This document shows, in pieces, positions 42,818 to 51,856 of a stretch of 64,000 nt of DNA; within the stretch, counting starts at the first letter, position 1, and the number at the start of each line of letters is the position of its first letter. The position numbers and the translations under genes were made by a program. The notes beneath the pieces were generated by a model that saw only the letters and a list, made by a program, of their open reading frames with translations, searched no databases and had not been told where the DNA came from. Source of the stretch: Prolixibacteraceae bacterium UBA6029 (GTDB lineage Bacteria > Bacteroidota > Bacteroidia > Bacteroidales > Prolixibacteraceae); assembly GCA_002429385.1 (NCBI GenBank), contig DIZL01000014.1, positions 44,364 to 108,363 of the forward strand, read 5' to 3'.

Positions 42818-43601
42818 TTTCCCGATTTATGCTTCAGTGGCCATTGTTTGCTGGCTGGCTGCTTCCGGATTGTTTTTATCTTCCGGCAAGAAATTGATGA
42901 ACCAGATGGCTGCAGGACTTTCGTTTGCAGGAACTGCTTTTCTGCTTGTTTTTATAACTATTCTCTGGGTGAACATACAACGTCCGCCCATGCGAACACT
43001 TGGTGAGACACGGCTTTGGTATGCTGTCTTTTTGTCGGGGATAGGACTTGTATCATACCTGCGCTGGAAATATAAATGGCTGGTCAGCTATAGCCTGGGT
43101 CTGGCGATGGTGTTTTTAATCATCAACCTGAATCATCCGGAAACATACGATAAAACACTTATGCCTGCCTTGCAGAGTCCGTGGTTTATCCCTCATGTGA
43201 TTGTCTATATTTTTGCTTATGCCATGCTGGGAGCCTCTTCGCTGATAGCGCTGCGAAACTTGTTCTTTGTGCCGACTGAGAGAACGATCAAAGGTCCGAT
43301 ACAAATGGCCGATAACCTTGTTTACCTGGGCTTTTCTTTTCTGACCCTGGGATTATTATTTGGCGCTCTTTGGGCTAAAGAGGCCTGGGGACATTACTGG
43401 ACCTGGGATCCGAAAGAAACCTGGGCATTTATCACCTGGATGTTTTATCTGGTATATATTCATTACCGCTTCAGGCATCCATCTGAACACAAAAAGGCGA
43501 TGGCCGTTCTGGCTGTTTCTTTCGCAATTTTGCTGATTTGCTGGTTTGGAGTCAATTATTTGCCAAGTGCACAGAATAGCGTGCATGTATATTCTGAATA
43601 A
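42792..43601 (+). CDS. ccsA: Cytochrome c assembly protein CcsA
   Basis: Partner of CcsB in heme export and attachment. Eight transmembrane segments; the heme-handling Trp-rich WWD-type motif is WGHYWTWDPKETWAFITW near residue 200, and His-bearing segments FIPHVIVYIFAYAML and MFYLVYIHYRFRH fit the family's four-His heme ligation. At 269 residues it is a standard CcsA. I use the ATG at 42792 (MEGQNMWLDFP), overlapping ccsB by 26 bp; the ATG at 42807, preceded by GGAGGG, is an alternative. The frame back to 42756 is upstream of the conserved start. Confidence 0.9.
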   Translation: MEGQNMWLDFPIYASVAIVCWLAASGLFLSSGKKLMNQMAAGLSFAGTAFLLVFITILWVNIQRPPMRTLGETRLWYAVFLSGIGLVSYLRWKYKWLVSYSLGLAMVFLIINLNHPETYDKTLMPALQSPWFIPHVIVYIFAYAMLGASSLIALRNLFFVPTERTIKGPIQMADNLVYLGFSFLTLGLLFGALWAKEAWGHYWTWDPKETWAFITWMFYLVYIHYRFRHPSEHKKAMAVLAVSFAILLICWFGVNYLPSAQNSVHVYSE

Positions 43602-43604
43602 TAT

Positions 43605-44825
43605 CTACTTCAGACCCAAAAACCACAGGATTGTATTCATTGCGACAGGACCAATCGCAGTAGTATGGTCAGTGCCGGGGATAATCATCAGTTGGATTTT
43701 AGAATCGGGTACCCCTTTGGTTTTGAAGTCTGCAAACATCGTTTCACTCATACTGACCGGAATGTAATTATCATCGGCACCATGGTAAAGACGGGTTGGA
43801 GTTGAAATATTCCATGCTTCCACACTATTGGCAATAAATGCACTTTTTAAGGCTGAAAACTTTGTATTGGTGGCAAATCCGGAAAGATACTCAGGTGTCA
43901 GAAAGCTTGCCATTTTGGTAGTCAGCAACGCATTTATTGAGCCTCCGCTATTGCTGCCGTCAAATAAGCCTGGGATTATTGCTGCGTACGGAGCCTGAAT
44001 AAAATCGCTCAGTGGATTGGTTACCAGTCCGATTGTAGTATACGCATTCAGAAGATAAGCCAGGAAATAAGGCATTGGATAATCTGTTTGTCTTGAAACA
44101 TAGTCATTCATATAACTGATCGAATAGGGTCCGGAAGCACAGGAACTGGCAACCAGATGAAATTCCGTAGAGAAGTTGGTTTCGATGGCTTTCTGCAGTA
44201 GCATGGTTGCCCAACCTCCCTGTGAATAGCCAAAAATAAACAGTTTCTTTATTGGTTTAGCCACAACTTTTACATCGGTTCCGTATTCATTCACAGCCCG
44301 CAGCATATCGAGAATAGATTGTGTAGTTGATTCTGCATGGAGGTATGGATGTGGGAATTGTGCTGATGCCCCAAAGCCAATGTAGTCAGGAATCACCACA
44401 ATAAAACCCATTGAAGCTACACTCTCCAGCATCGATACCACATCCCCTTTTGGATTTTCCGTCGGAGCCTCGCTATGCAGGGTATTAGTACCGTTCTGGA
44501 AGCATAAAACCGGGTAATTGCCGGCCGTTTTTGGCAGGCAAACCAGACCCGAAGCCTGAATACTGGTGCCTTTAAAGGTGGTCTTATAAACAATCTTTTG
44601 AACCTCAATATCGCTCTGTATTAAAGATCCAACCAATCCAATATCCGGGATATACGTTTGCAAACTTGTTTTTACATCTGCAGTAGTCATCCCAAACTTA
44701 AGCTCGTTCGTGATCAGATACTGATTTGGGGTTACAGACATGTCTTTCTTGGTACATGAATTCAGGAATAAGCCTGAAAAAACGATGATCATCAAAAAGA
44801 GCCTGTATTGCTTTAATGTATTCAT
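43605..44825 (-). CDS. Secreted alpha/beta-hydrolase lipoprotein
   Basis: A 406-residue lipoprotein (SGLFLNSC lipobox, then TKKDMSV) with an alpha/beta-hydrolase fold. The nucleophile elbow is GYSQGGW near residue 200, the acid is in GADDNYIPVS, and the His is in IPGTDHTTA near the C-terminus, so the catalytic triad is complete. Upstream motifs LVCLPKTAGNYPVLCFQNGT and IPDYIGFGAS resemble secreted lipases and the prolyl-oligopeptidase-like lipase group. The substrate is unknown; esters or lipids are likely. It is convergent with ccsA (3 bp gap) and follows the folate operon by 20 bp, so it may be a monocistronic gene or the operon tail. Confidence 0.85.
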   Translation of the reverse strand: MNTLKQYRLFLMIIVFSGLFLNSCTKKDMSVTPNQYLITNELKFGMTTADVKTSLQTYIPDIGLVGSLIQSDIEVQKIVYKTTFKGTSIQASGLVCLPKTAGNYPVLCFQNGTNTLHSEAPTENPKGDVVSMLESVASMGFIVVIPDYIGFGASAQFPHPYLHAESTTQSILDMLRAVNEYGTDVKVVAKPIKKLFIFGYSQGGWATMLLQKAIETNFSTEFHLVASSCASGPYSISYMNDYVSRQTDYPMPYFLAYLLNAYTTIGLVTNPLSDFIQAPYAAIIPGLFDGSNSGGSINALLTTKMASFLTPEYLSGFATNTKFSALKSAFIANSVEAWNISTPTRLYHGADDNYIPVSMSETMFADFKTKGVPDSKIQLMIIPGTDHTTAIGPVAMNTILWFLGLK

Positions 44826-44845
44826 AGTTATCGTTTTTCTGTTTC

Positions 44846-45235
44846 CTAATATTTCACTTCTTCAAAACCTAATTCTGAGGCTGAATTCCTTAAGAAATCC
44901 CGGGTATAATAATCCTGATCAACAACAACATTATTCCAGATCAGGATATCCAGATCAATGTTTCGGGGGCCAAACTTTTCCTGGTTGCGTATACGGCCCA
45001 ACCGGTCTTCCAGCCTTTTGAGGTAGGAAGACAATCCGCTTCTATCCATTTTAGTCCGGATTCTTACCGCGCCATTGATATAATCGGGCTGATCCCGAGT
45101 ATTCGGGATTGGCTTGGTCTGAATCATCTGTGAAATTCCGACAACTTCAATATCAACGGCCAGTAGTTTTAGCATTTCAGCTATGTTTTTATCCGCTTCG
45201 ATATTTGACCCGATTCCAATGATACAATCATTCAT
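44846..45235 (-). CDS. folK: 6-hydroxymethyl-7,8-dihydropterin pyrophosphokinase
   Basis: Activates the pterin before joining with p-aminobenzoate. It is short (129 residues against about 160 in E. coli), with the family signatures GIGSNIEADKNIAEM at the N-terminus, QPDYINGAVRIRT in the middle and KFGPRNIDLDILIW near 85-100, which hold the metal and ATP ligands. The C-terminal region (DYYTRDFLRNSASELGFEE) is reduced. The ATG overlaps the folB stop by 4 bp, so translation is coupled. It is last in the aldo/keto reductase-folM-folB-folK operon. Confidence 0.9.
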   Translation of the reverse strand: MNDCIIGIGSNIEADKNIAEMLKLLAVDIEVVGISQMIQTKPIPNTRDQPDYINGAVRIRTKMDRSGLSSYLKRLEDRLGRIRNQEKFGPRNIDLDILIWNNVVVDQDYYTRDFLRNSASELGFEEVKY

Positions 45236-45585
45236 CTCCGTGCCTCCATTTCAAACGACACTGATTCGGCAAAACGCAGGGCGTGGGGCTTATCAACCTC
45301 TACACGCGCCCGACTGACCCGTTCATCTAGCATGATCAGATCCAAAATGTTTTTGGTGAGCACTTCCAGTAGTTTAAAGCTGTTATCCTGAACCAGTTCA
45401 ATGATTTGTTTGGTGATGGTTTTATAATTGTAAATGCCATTTGGTTCATCCGCCAGAAGCGCTTCTTCCGGAATATCTGCCTCTATGGCAATGTTGATTA
45501 CTACATCCTGCTTGTTTGCGATTTCATCAGGATTAAACCCAATGTAAGTTCTTAACAGTAAATTTTTAACACGGATTAAAGCCAT
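45232..45585 (-). CDS. folB: Dihydroneopterin aldolase
   Basis: Cleaves dihydroneopterin to 6-hydroxymethyl-dihydropterin, the substrate of FolK. At 117 residues it has the usual length. Family features are VKNLLLRTYIGFNPDEIANK at the N-terminus (the catalytic Lys/Glu region) and NYKTITKQIIELVQ in the middle. The C-terminal VEVDKPHALRFAESVSFEME carries the KPxAL motif. It overlaps folK by 4 bp and follows the SDR gene by 12 bp in the same operon. Confidence 0.93.
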   Translation of the reverse strand: MALIRVKNLLLRTYIGFNPDEIANKQDVVINIAIEADIPEEALLADEPNGIYNYKTITKQIIELVQDNSFKLLEVLTKNILDLIMLDERVSRARVEVDKPHALRFAESVSFEMEARR

Positions 45586-45597
45586 TGGGTTATCGTT

Positions 45598-46326
45598 TTA
45601 ATTCAGTATGCCGAGATTCTCACCTCCGTCGCAAAATAAAAGCTGACCAGTTAAATAATCATTATTCAGAATATATTCCAGACTCTTCAAAATAGGTTCC
45701 AATCCTCCCGGTCTTTTCATGGCAATCTTTTCTGCCAGCTTCAGAAGATAATCTTCCCCCTTATCTGTGGGTGGAAGGGTTAGTCCCGGAGCGATTGCAT
45801 TAACCCTGATTGTCGGGCCAAATTCAAGTGCGGCCATTTTAGTCAATTCCCATAAGGCCTTTTTTGAAAGTGAGTATGCCGCAAAACCTGATTGATTATT
45901 AACAATCCGGGTATCCACAATGTTGACGATTACTCCTGATTGACATGTATGAGCAAAGTCTCGGGTAAGAATAAACGGAGCTTTAAAGTTGACATTCATC
46001 TGTTGTTCAAGAAATTCTGTCGAAGTCTTGTCTATCGTGGCCGACCCGAAGAGTGAGGCATTATTGATGAGCAAATCTATAGTATGCATGATCCGTACAA
46101 CCTCCGGAAGGAGCATTTCGACCTCTGCAGTACTATTCAGGTCAGCCTTGAAAATTGCAAACTGCTGATGTGGATAATCCTTTTCAAGCTCATCGCGAAA
46201 CATTTTGGCTTCCGTCTCTGATGAGTTGTAATGAATTGCCATGTTCCATCCCAACCGGGCCAGATGGACAGCCATTGACTTTCCCACCCGTTTGGAGGCC
46301 CCCGTTATCAGTGCAGTTTTTGCCAT
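45598..46326 (-). CDS. folM: SDR oxidoreductase, FolM/pteridine-reductase-like
   Basis: A 242-residue short-chain dehydrogenase. The cofactor motif TGASKRVGK (residues ~8-16) has the Arg of pteridine reductases instead of the usual TGxxxGIG Gly. NNASL lies near 90, a DTR motif precedes YSLSKKALW (catalytic YxxxK), and the C-terminal part reads VNAIAPGLTLPP. FolM-type enzymes reduce dihydromonapterin or dihydrofolate. Its position between the aldo/keto reductase gene and folB-folK, with intergenic distances of 6 and 12 bp, strongly supports a pterin substrate, though specificity is inferred. Confidence 0.85.
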   Translation of the reverse strand: MAKTALITGASKRVGKSMAVHLARLGWNMAIHYNSSETEAKMFRDELEKDYPHQQFAIFKADLNSTAEVEMLLPEVVRIMHTIDLLINNASLFGSATIDKTSTEFLEQQMNVNFKAPFILTRDFAHTCQSGVIVNIVDTRIVNNQSGFAAYSLSKKALWELTKMAALEFGPTIRVNAIAPGLTLPPTDKGEDYLLKLAEKIAMKRPGGLEPILKSLEYILNNDYLTGQLLFCDGGENLGILN

Positions 46327-46332
46327 AGGATT

Positions 46333-47457
46333 TTATTTCCTGTTATTAAGCTTACTGGCCAGATGGGCCATGAAATCCCCTCGTGAAGGGGTATTGTCAG
46401 TATTATTGCCTTCAGTTTTTACCGGTCTCTTGCTCTCTTTGAGAATTGTTGCCGTAACGTTCCGCGTTTCACCAGAAAGGATCTGTTCAATCTTTTCAAG
46501 TTCAGATTTTGAGAACTGTCTATTGTTTAGGGCTGCCACATTATCATCAAGTTGAGGGATAGAACTGGCGCCAATCAATACTGAGGTTACCCGCTTGTCT
46601 TTTAGCAGCCAGACCAGGGCCATTTGAGCAAGGCTTTGTCCTCTTTGCTTTGCTATTTCATTAAGTTTCTTTACTTTTTCGATGGCTGGAGCGACTTGTT
46701 CAGGTTGTAGAAATCCCCATGATTTAGCAGCTCTTGATCCTTCAGGAATACCATCCAGATATTTGTCAGTTAGAAGTCCCTGGGCAAGTGGTGAAAATGG
46801 GATACAACCGATTCCTTCGTGCTCAAGAACATTTAGCAATCCTTCTTCTACCCAGCGTTCAAACATTGAATATTTAGGCTGATGGATCAGGCATGGAGTT
46901 CCAAGGTCTTTGAGTATTTGTGCTGCTTTCAAAGCCATAGCCGCCGGATAATTCGAGATCCCAACATACAAGGCCTTTCCCTGACGAACGGCCTGATCGA
47001 GTGCCATCATGGTTTCTTCGAGAGGAGTATTCGGATCAGGACGATGGGAGTAAAAAATGTCCACATAGTCCAGATTCATTCGTTTCAGGCTCTGATTCAG
47101 GCTCGAGAGCAAGTACTTGCGGCTTCCCCATTCGCCGTATGGTCCAGGCCACATCAGGTAGCCTGCTTTGGTCGAAATGACAAGTTCGTCGCGATAAGGA
47201 GCCATATCAAGCTGCATGATTTTCCCGAAGTTTTCTTCCGCAGATCCCGGAGGCGGACCATAATTGTTGGCAAGGTCAAAATGAGTGATTCCAAGATCGA
47301 ATGCATGACGGCACATGGCGCGTCCGTTTTCGAATACATCAACACCTCCGAAATTGTGCCATAATCCCAGTGAAATTGCTGGAAGCATTAATCCCCATTT
47401 CCCACATTTATTATAGGACATCTGGTTATACCGGTTCTCAAAAGCCTTATATTGCAT
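46333..47457 (-). CDS. Aldo/keto reductase, YghZ/AKR14-like
   Basis: A 374-residue NADPH-dependent reductase related to E. coli YghZ (L-glyceraldehyde-3-phosphate reductase) and to Kv-beta subunits. Catalytic tetrad regions are present: FDLANNYGPPPGSAEENFG (Asp and Tyr), VISTKAGYLMWPGPYGEWGS (Lys) and VDIFYSHRPDPNTPLEE (His). The coenzyme-binding SVLIGASSIPQLDDN lies near 310. A ~35-residue C-terminal tail (KRPVKTEGNNTDNTPSRGDF) is extra and polar. It is the first gene of the folate operon, 6 bp before folM, so it may reduce a pterin precursor aldehyde, or may simply be co-regulated. A TAGATTTG box is present upstream. Confidence 0.9.
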   Translation of the reverse strand: MQYKAFENRYNQMSYNKCGKWGLMLPAISLGLWHNFGGVDVFENGRAMCRHAFDLGITHFDLANNYGPPPGSAEENFGKIMQLDMAPYRDELVISTKAGYLMWPGPYGEWGSRKYLLSSLNQSLKRMNLDYVDIFYSHRPDPNTPLEETMMALDQAVRQGKALYVGISNYPAAMALKAAQILKDLGTPCLIHQPKYSMFERWVEEGLLNVLEHEGIGCIPFSPLAQGLLTDKYLDGIPEGSRAAKSWGFLQPEQVAPAIEKVKKLNEIAKQRGQSLAQMALVWLLKDKRVTSVLIGASSIPQLDDNVAALNNRQFSKSELEKIEQILSGETRNVTATILKESKRPVKTEGNNTDNTPSRGDFMAHLASKLNNRK

Positions 47458-47495
47458 ATTCTTAATTATTAAAGATTTTAGATAGGCAATTTACA

Positions 47496-47503
47496 CAAAT
47501 CTA
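47496..47503 (-). promoter_or_regulatory. -7 box TAGATTTG for the AKR-fol operon
   Basis: An exact TAnnTTTG match on the minus strand, 38 bp before the AKR start codon. No TTTG is found at the expected -33 distance. Confidence 0.45.
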
Positions 47504-47624
47504 TCTGTACAATAGACATTAACCCGAACTTTTTTGAGATTCAATGGTTCATTCTTTCAAAATACGGAATAGTTTTAACAGATATTGAAAAATTGAACCC
47601 CTAATTAATCGTAAAGAATCTATT

Positions 47625-48500
47625 ATGGACACCAGGAATGAAGGAAAAAAGACCGAACCTATTTATGTTGTTTCAGGAGGTAAAGGACTGGCTGGAAACA
47701 ACATGGTCCATTCGTTGCTGATTCAGTATCCAAACAACAATATCCCTGTAATTATTGTACCACAAATTCTGGAAGAGAAGCAGCTCATTGATTTGGTGAC
47801 TAAAGTTAAACAGGAAGGGGGCCTGATCACTCATACCATGGTAAATCGCCACTTACGTTTTTTCCTACGGAAACTTTGTGAGGAGAACAATGTGAAACAC
47901 ATTGATTTTATGGGTGAACTGGCTGATTACCTGGACGAACATCTGGACATTCCCTCTCTTCAGGTCCCCGGACTCTACCGGGAAATTAACCAGCGATACT
48001 TTGACCGCATTGACGCCATCGAATTTACATTGAACCACGATGACGGTCTGAGTCCTGAAAAATTACAGAAGGCTGAGATTATTCTGACAGGTGTTTCCCG
48101 TTCAGGCAAGACTCCGTTAAGTGTATATCTGGCCATGTACGGATGGAAAGTTGCGAATATTCCACTGGTCTATGGTATTGATCCTCCAAAAGAACTGTTC
48201 GAAGTTGATCCGATGCGTGTCTTTGGCTTAAACATCAACTCCGGCCAGCTGATATCACATCGGATGAAACGTCTGCGCAATATTGATAACATGGAAAATG
48301 TAGATTATGTCGATGAACGACTGATCATCCGGGAACTCCGTAATGCCAATATGGTTTTCGAAAAAGGCAAATTTACAGTCATCAATGTGTCAAACAAACC
48401 GGTAGAAACCAGTGCCAACGAGATTCTCAATATGATGGCCAACCGTTTTGAATACAGGGGACATCGTCTGGAGTCACCTTATCCGGAGATGGAAGACTAA
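47625..48500 (+). CDS. PPDK regulatory kinase/pyrophosphorylase (DUF299)
   Basis: A 291-residue protein of the bifunctional serine/threonine kinase and pyrophosphorylase family that switches pyruvate, phosphate dikinase (or PEP synthase) off and on. The P-loop is GVSRSGKTPLSVYLAMYGWK near residues 156-175. Further signatures are ALLxHxQD-like FTLNHDDGLSPEKL upstream, NIPLVYGIDPPKELFEVDP downstream, and RELRNANMVFEKGKFTVINV near 245. No ppdK gene is in the window. It is convergent with glmS (14 bp) and divergent from the AKR operon. The family call is strong; dikinase versus synthase as target is not resolved. Confidence 0.9.
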   Translation: MDTRNEGKKTEPIYVVSGGKGLAGNNMVHSLLIQYPNNNIPVIIVPQILEEKQLIDLVTKVKQEGGLITHTMVNRHLRFFLRKLCEENNVKHIDFMGELADYLDEHLDIPSLQVPGLYREINQRYFDRIDAIEFTLNHDDGLSPEKLQKAEIILTGVSRSGKTPLSVYLAMYGWKVANIPLVYGIDPPKELFEVDPMRVFGLNINSGQLISHRMKRLRNIDNMENVDYVDERLIIRELRNANMVFEKGKFTVINVSNKPVETSANEILNMMANRFEYRGHRLESPYPEMED

Positions 48501-48514
48501 TTGTGTTTCAGAAA

Positions 48515-50353
48515 CTACTCGACAGTAACCGATTTGGCAAGGTTTCTCGGCTGATCAACATCACAATCCCGCATAACTGCAATGTAGTATGAGAATAACT
48601 GCAAAGGGATGATTGCCAGCAAGGGTGAAACGGCCGGATGCGATTTTGGGATTTCAAACAGGTCGTTGACCATGTTTTTCAGTCCGTCGTCTCCTTCTGT
48701 GATCACTGCAATAATGTTTCCCTTGCGGGCTTTTACCTCCTGAATATTACTTACAATCTTTTCGTAGTAATGATCTTTGGCGGCAACCACAATAACGGGA
48801 AGGTTATCATCAACCAGGGCGATAGGACCATGTTTCATTTCTCCGGCGGCATATCCTTCAGCATGAATGTACGAGATTTCCTTAAGCTTTAGTGCGCCTT
48901 CAAGAGCTACAGGGAAAAGAGCGCCTCTTCCCAGGTATAGGGCATTAATCGCATCTTTATATTTGGCGGCAACCGCTTTGATGTGAGGATGTTTAACAAG
49001 AATAGTTTTAACTTTATCGGGTATATCAGTCAATTCCTTCAGCAAATCAAGGTAAAGTCCTGTTGCAATCTGACCGTTTTCTTTGGCAAGTTTTAAGGCA
49101 AAGAGGGTCAGTACGGTAACCTGGGCAGTAAAGGCCTTGGTTGATGCCACGCCGATTTCAACCCCGGCATGCGTATAAACCCCGCCGTCGGTTTCCCGGG
49201 CAATACTCGAACCAACCACATTGCATATTCCAAGAATGGTGGCGCCTTTATCTTTGGCCATGCGTAATGCGGCAAGAGTATCTGCAGTTTCTCCACTCTG
49301 ACTAATGGCAATTACCACATCGTCACTGTTCAAAATTGGATTGCGATACCGGAATTCAGATGAATATTCGACCTCAACCGGAATCCGGGCATATTCTTCA
49401 ATAAGGTATTCACCCACCAAAGCGGCATGCCAGGAGGTCCCGCAGCCGATGATAATAATCCTTCTGGCCTTCAGTATTTTGGGGAAAACATCCAGTAACC
49501 CACCCAACACAATATCGGTATGCTCTGGATTGATGCGTCCTCTGAATGTATCTTCAATGGTCTTTGGCTGTTCAAAAATCTCCTTAAGCATAAAATGCTC
49601 GAAATCTCCTTTTTCCAGATCACCGATTGTCATGTCAACCTTGGTGATTTTAAACGCCACCGGAATATTTTCTACGGTTTTAAGGGTAAGGCTGTCTTTA
49701 TTGATAATGGCCACATCGTTATCGTTCAGATAAATGACGCTGTCAGTGTAATTCACAATCGGTGTAGCATCCGAAGCAACGAAATATTCCCCCTTGCCTA
49801 TTCCGATCACCAGTGGGCTTCCTTTGCGCGCGGCAATCAACTGAAATTTTTCGTTTTTACAGATTACCACGATACCATAGGCTCCCACGACTTTCGATAG
49901 GGCCATCCTGACGGCGATTTCAGCAGTGACATGATCTGCATTGCGGTAATAATATTCAATCAGGTTAACCAGCACCTCGGTATCCGTGTCCGAATCAAAT
50001 GAATATCCTTTCTTGAGTAAATCAGCCTTCAGTTCAGCGTAATTTTCAATAATACCATTGTGAACCAGTACAAAGTCGCCGTTCATGGAGGTGTGCGGAT
50101 GTGCATTCCGGTCATTGGGTTCCCCGTGTGTGGCCCATCGCGTATGTCCGATGCCTATACAGCCGCTGATGTCTTTGTCCTCTACAAATTTTTCAAGGTC
50201 AGCCACCCGGCCTTTGCATTTGTATACTTTGAGTGTATCGTTAAAAATTGCCAGTCCTGCTGAATCATAACCACGGTATTCGAGACGTTGAAGTCCTTGA
50301 ATCAAAATGGGATAAACATCTTTATCGCCTATGTAACCAACAATTCCGCACAT
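48515..50353 (-). CDS. glmS: Glutamine-fructose-6-phosphate aminotransferase (isomerizing)
   Basis: First step of UDP-GlcNAc synthesis for peptidoglycan and LPS. I set the start at the ATG at 50353 (MCGIVGYIGDKD), since the nucleophilic Cys must follow the initiator Met; the open frame to 50401 is an extension. At 612 residues it has a class II glutaminase domain (HTRWATHGEPNDRNAHPH, HNGIIENYAELK) and two SIS domains (CGTSWHAALVGEY, SQSGETADTLAALR, ISYIHAEGYAAGEMKHGPIA), ending in QPRNLAKSVTVE. There is no glmS ribozyme-like leader that I can see; the 119-bp gap upstream separates it from the DUF4270 gene. Confidence 0.98.
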   Translation of the reverse strand: MCGIVGYIGDKDVYPILIQGLQRLEYRGYDSAGLAIFNDTLKVYKCKGRVADLEKFVEDKDISGCIGIGHTRWATHGEPNDRNAHPHTSMNGDFVLVHNGIIENYAELKADLLKKGYSFDSDTDTEVLVNLIEYYYRNADHVTAEIAVRMALSKVVGAYGIVVICKNEKFQLIAARKGSPLVIGIGKGEYFVASDATPIVNYTDSVIYLNDNDVAIINKDSLTLKTVENIPVAFKITKVDMTIGDLEKGDFEHFMLKEIFEQPKTIEDTFRGRINPEHTDIVLGGLLDVFPKILKARRIIIIGCGTSWHAALVGEYLIEEYARIPVEVEYSSEFRYRNPILNSDDVVIAISQSGETADTLAALRMAKDKGATILGICNVVGSSIARETDGGVYTHAGVEIGVASTKAFTAQVTVLTLFALKLAKENGQIATGLYLDLLKELTDIPDKVKTILVKHPHIKAVAAKYKDAINALYLGRGALFPVALEGALKLKEISYIHAEGYAAGEMKHGPIALVDDNLPVIVVAAKDHYYEKIVSNIQEVKARKGNIIAVITEGDDGLKNMVNDLFEIPKSHPAVSPLLAIIPLQLFSYYIAVMRDCDVDQPRNLAKSVTVE

Positions 50354-50472
50354 AGAATTTTCTTTATAGTTTAAACTTTTAGACTCATCTGTTATTGGCA
50401 AGAATTCTGTTTGAATCCAATAACTGCAATCTGCAAGCAGCAGGTTTATTGTTTATGTTTTCGTGAACTGGA

Positions 50473-51822
50473 CTATCTTATTTTTGAATAGGTAATTTCA
50501 AGCCTGATACCCGTTTTGCTGGATGCCCCTTTTAATACCGTTTGCCTGTAAGTTTCATTGCGGAGCGCCGTTCCAACATAGAACCCATAATTTTCTTTTT
50601 TCTTTTGAATTATATCTTTCAATTGTTTGGCAATATTAAACCGATATGTTTTGTCGATACTGTTATAAAGTCCGCCATAATATAATGCAGATAATTGATA
50701 ATCAGCGGGAAGGTAAAGCGAATCCAGGCCTGCTTTATTCTTGCCGATTGCCGATACAACCAACTGTTCCGGATTTATATATTTAGCATATTCAGAATTG
50801 GTTGTGTCAATCTGAAAGACAAGTTGTGCCTGGTTGATAGCGATGTTGGTAGAATCACTCCAGTTACTCAGATCAGGTATAAGTATTTTGGAACGCAATC
50901 CTCCGGTTGTCTGCAGATAGATCAAACTATCGGGATTGTTCTCTTTGTCGAGGTTGGTTGCAAAAACTGTCTTTGAATAATCGTGTACAAAACGACTGAC
51001 CCGGACTGAATTTGAATTGATGCTATACGCGTAACTCAGTGAGTCAGCAGTCGAATTGTGATAATGTATCACTAACTGTGAGCCGGTCGCAACAGCCCAA
51101 ATTTTCATGAGGGCTCCAGCCTGGTTTAAATCTCCGGCTTCGATATATAATCCTTTAAAATACTTTAAGAAAAGATCGTTGCTCGACATGGTTAATGAAT
51201 CAGCCGCCCACAGTTTTTGCATTAATGAATTATTCAGCTTAAAGGCTATTGTTTGAATGACAGTGTCTTTTGGAAGCGCTTTTGTCGATCCGTACAAAGT
51301 GGATGATGAATCACGTCTGAATTTTGGGATAATGTATTTCTCTGCTATAGCATCGTTCATTACAAATCCCTTTAGGTTTGTATCCTGGTAATATTTGTGA
51401 TCCTGAACCAGATCGGACCCTAGTTCGTAAACTTTCAGGTTTTGAGGAGTTATCGTATCTCCATATACCTCTTTATATACTAAATAGAGCACGAGTGAAT
51501 CAGGTTGGGCATTGTTTGTATGATCGAGAAAGGAATTTAACCGGAGCTGAAAGGCAAAATCAGCAGTCGTCTTTCCGAAAATCGGGTCATTGAAAGTACC
51601 CAGTAAACTGTATGCAGGTCCATCGGTACGCAGATTCCCGTCCGTTTCGATATTAGCTTTTATCGTTTCTTTTTCAATCACCTGGCGAACTTTGACTAAA
51701 TCACCTACTGGTAATAACCCAAGACCGATTTTGCCAGGATCATTGGAACAACTCCATAATACAATTACCATTCCCACAAATCCGATCACGAATTTGAACC
51801 TTGCTTCAAGCTCTTTTTTCAC
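50473..51822 (-). CDS. DUF4270 family lipoprotein
   Basis: A 449-residue exported protein with a membrane-spanning signal (FVIGFVGMVIVLWSC, lipobox Cys) followed by NDPGKIGLGLLPVGD. The repeated beta-strand pattern, with GTFNDPIFGKTTADFAFQLR near 75 and LVLYLVYKEVYGDT near 105, matches DUF4270, a Bacteroidota-specific family of unknown function that is often placed between the GT5-like and glmS genes. No enzymatic motif is visible. It is separated by 34 bp from the GT5-like gene and is likely in the same transcript. Confidence 0.88.
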   Translation of the reverse strand: MKKELEARFKFVIGFVGMVIVLWSCSNDPGKIGLGLLPVGDLVKVRQVIEKETIKANIETDGNLRTDGPAYSLLGTFNDPIFGKTTADFAFQLRLNSFLDHTNNAQPDSLVLYLVYKEVYGDTITPQNLKVYELGSDLVQDHKYYQDTNLKGFVMNDAIAEKYIIPKFRRDSSSTLYGSTKALPKDTVIQTIAFKLNNSLMQKLWAADSLTMSSNDLFLKYFKGLYIEAGDLNQAGALMKIWAVATGSQLVIHYHNSTADSLSYAYSINSNSVRVSRFVHDYSKTVFATNLDKENNPDSLIYLQTTGGLRSKILIPDLSNWSDSTNIAINQAQLVFQIDTTNSEYAKYINPEQLVVSAIGKNKAGLDSLYLPADYQLSALYYGGLYNSIDKTYRFNIAKQLKDIIQKKKENYGFYVGTALRNETYRQTVLKGASSKTGIRLEITYSKIR

Positions 51823-51856
51823 CTGTGAATTGTTTTAAATTGTTAAACCTATTTCC

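Noticed and set aside
48515..50401. glmS start at 50401
   Set aside because: The catalytic Cys must be residue 2; only the ATG at 50353 gives MCGIVGYIG.
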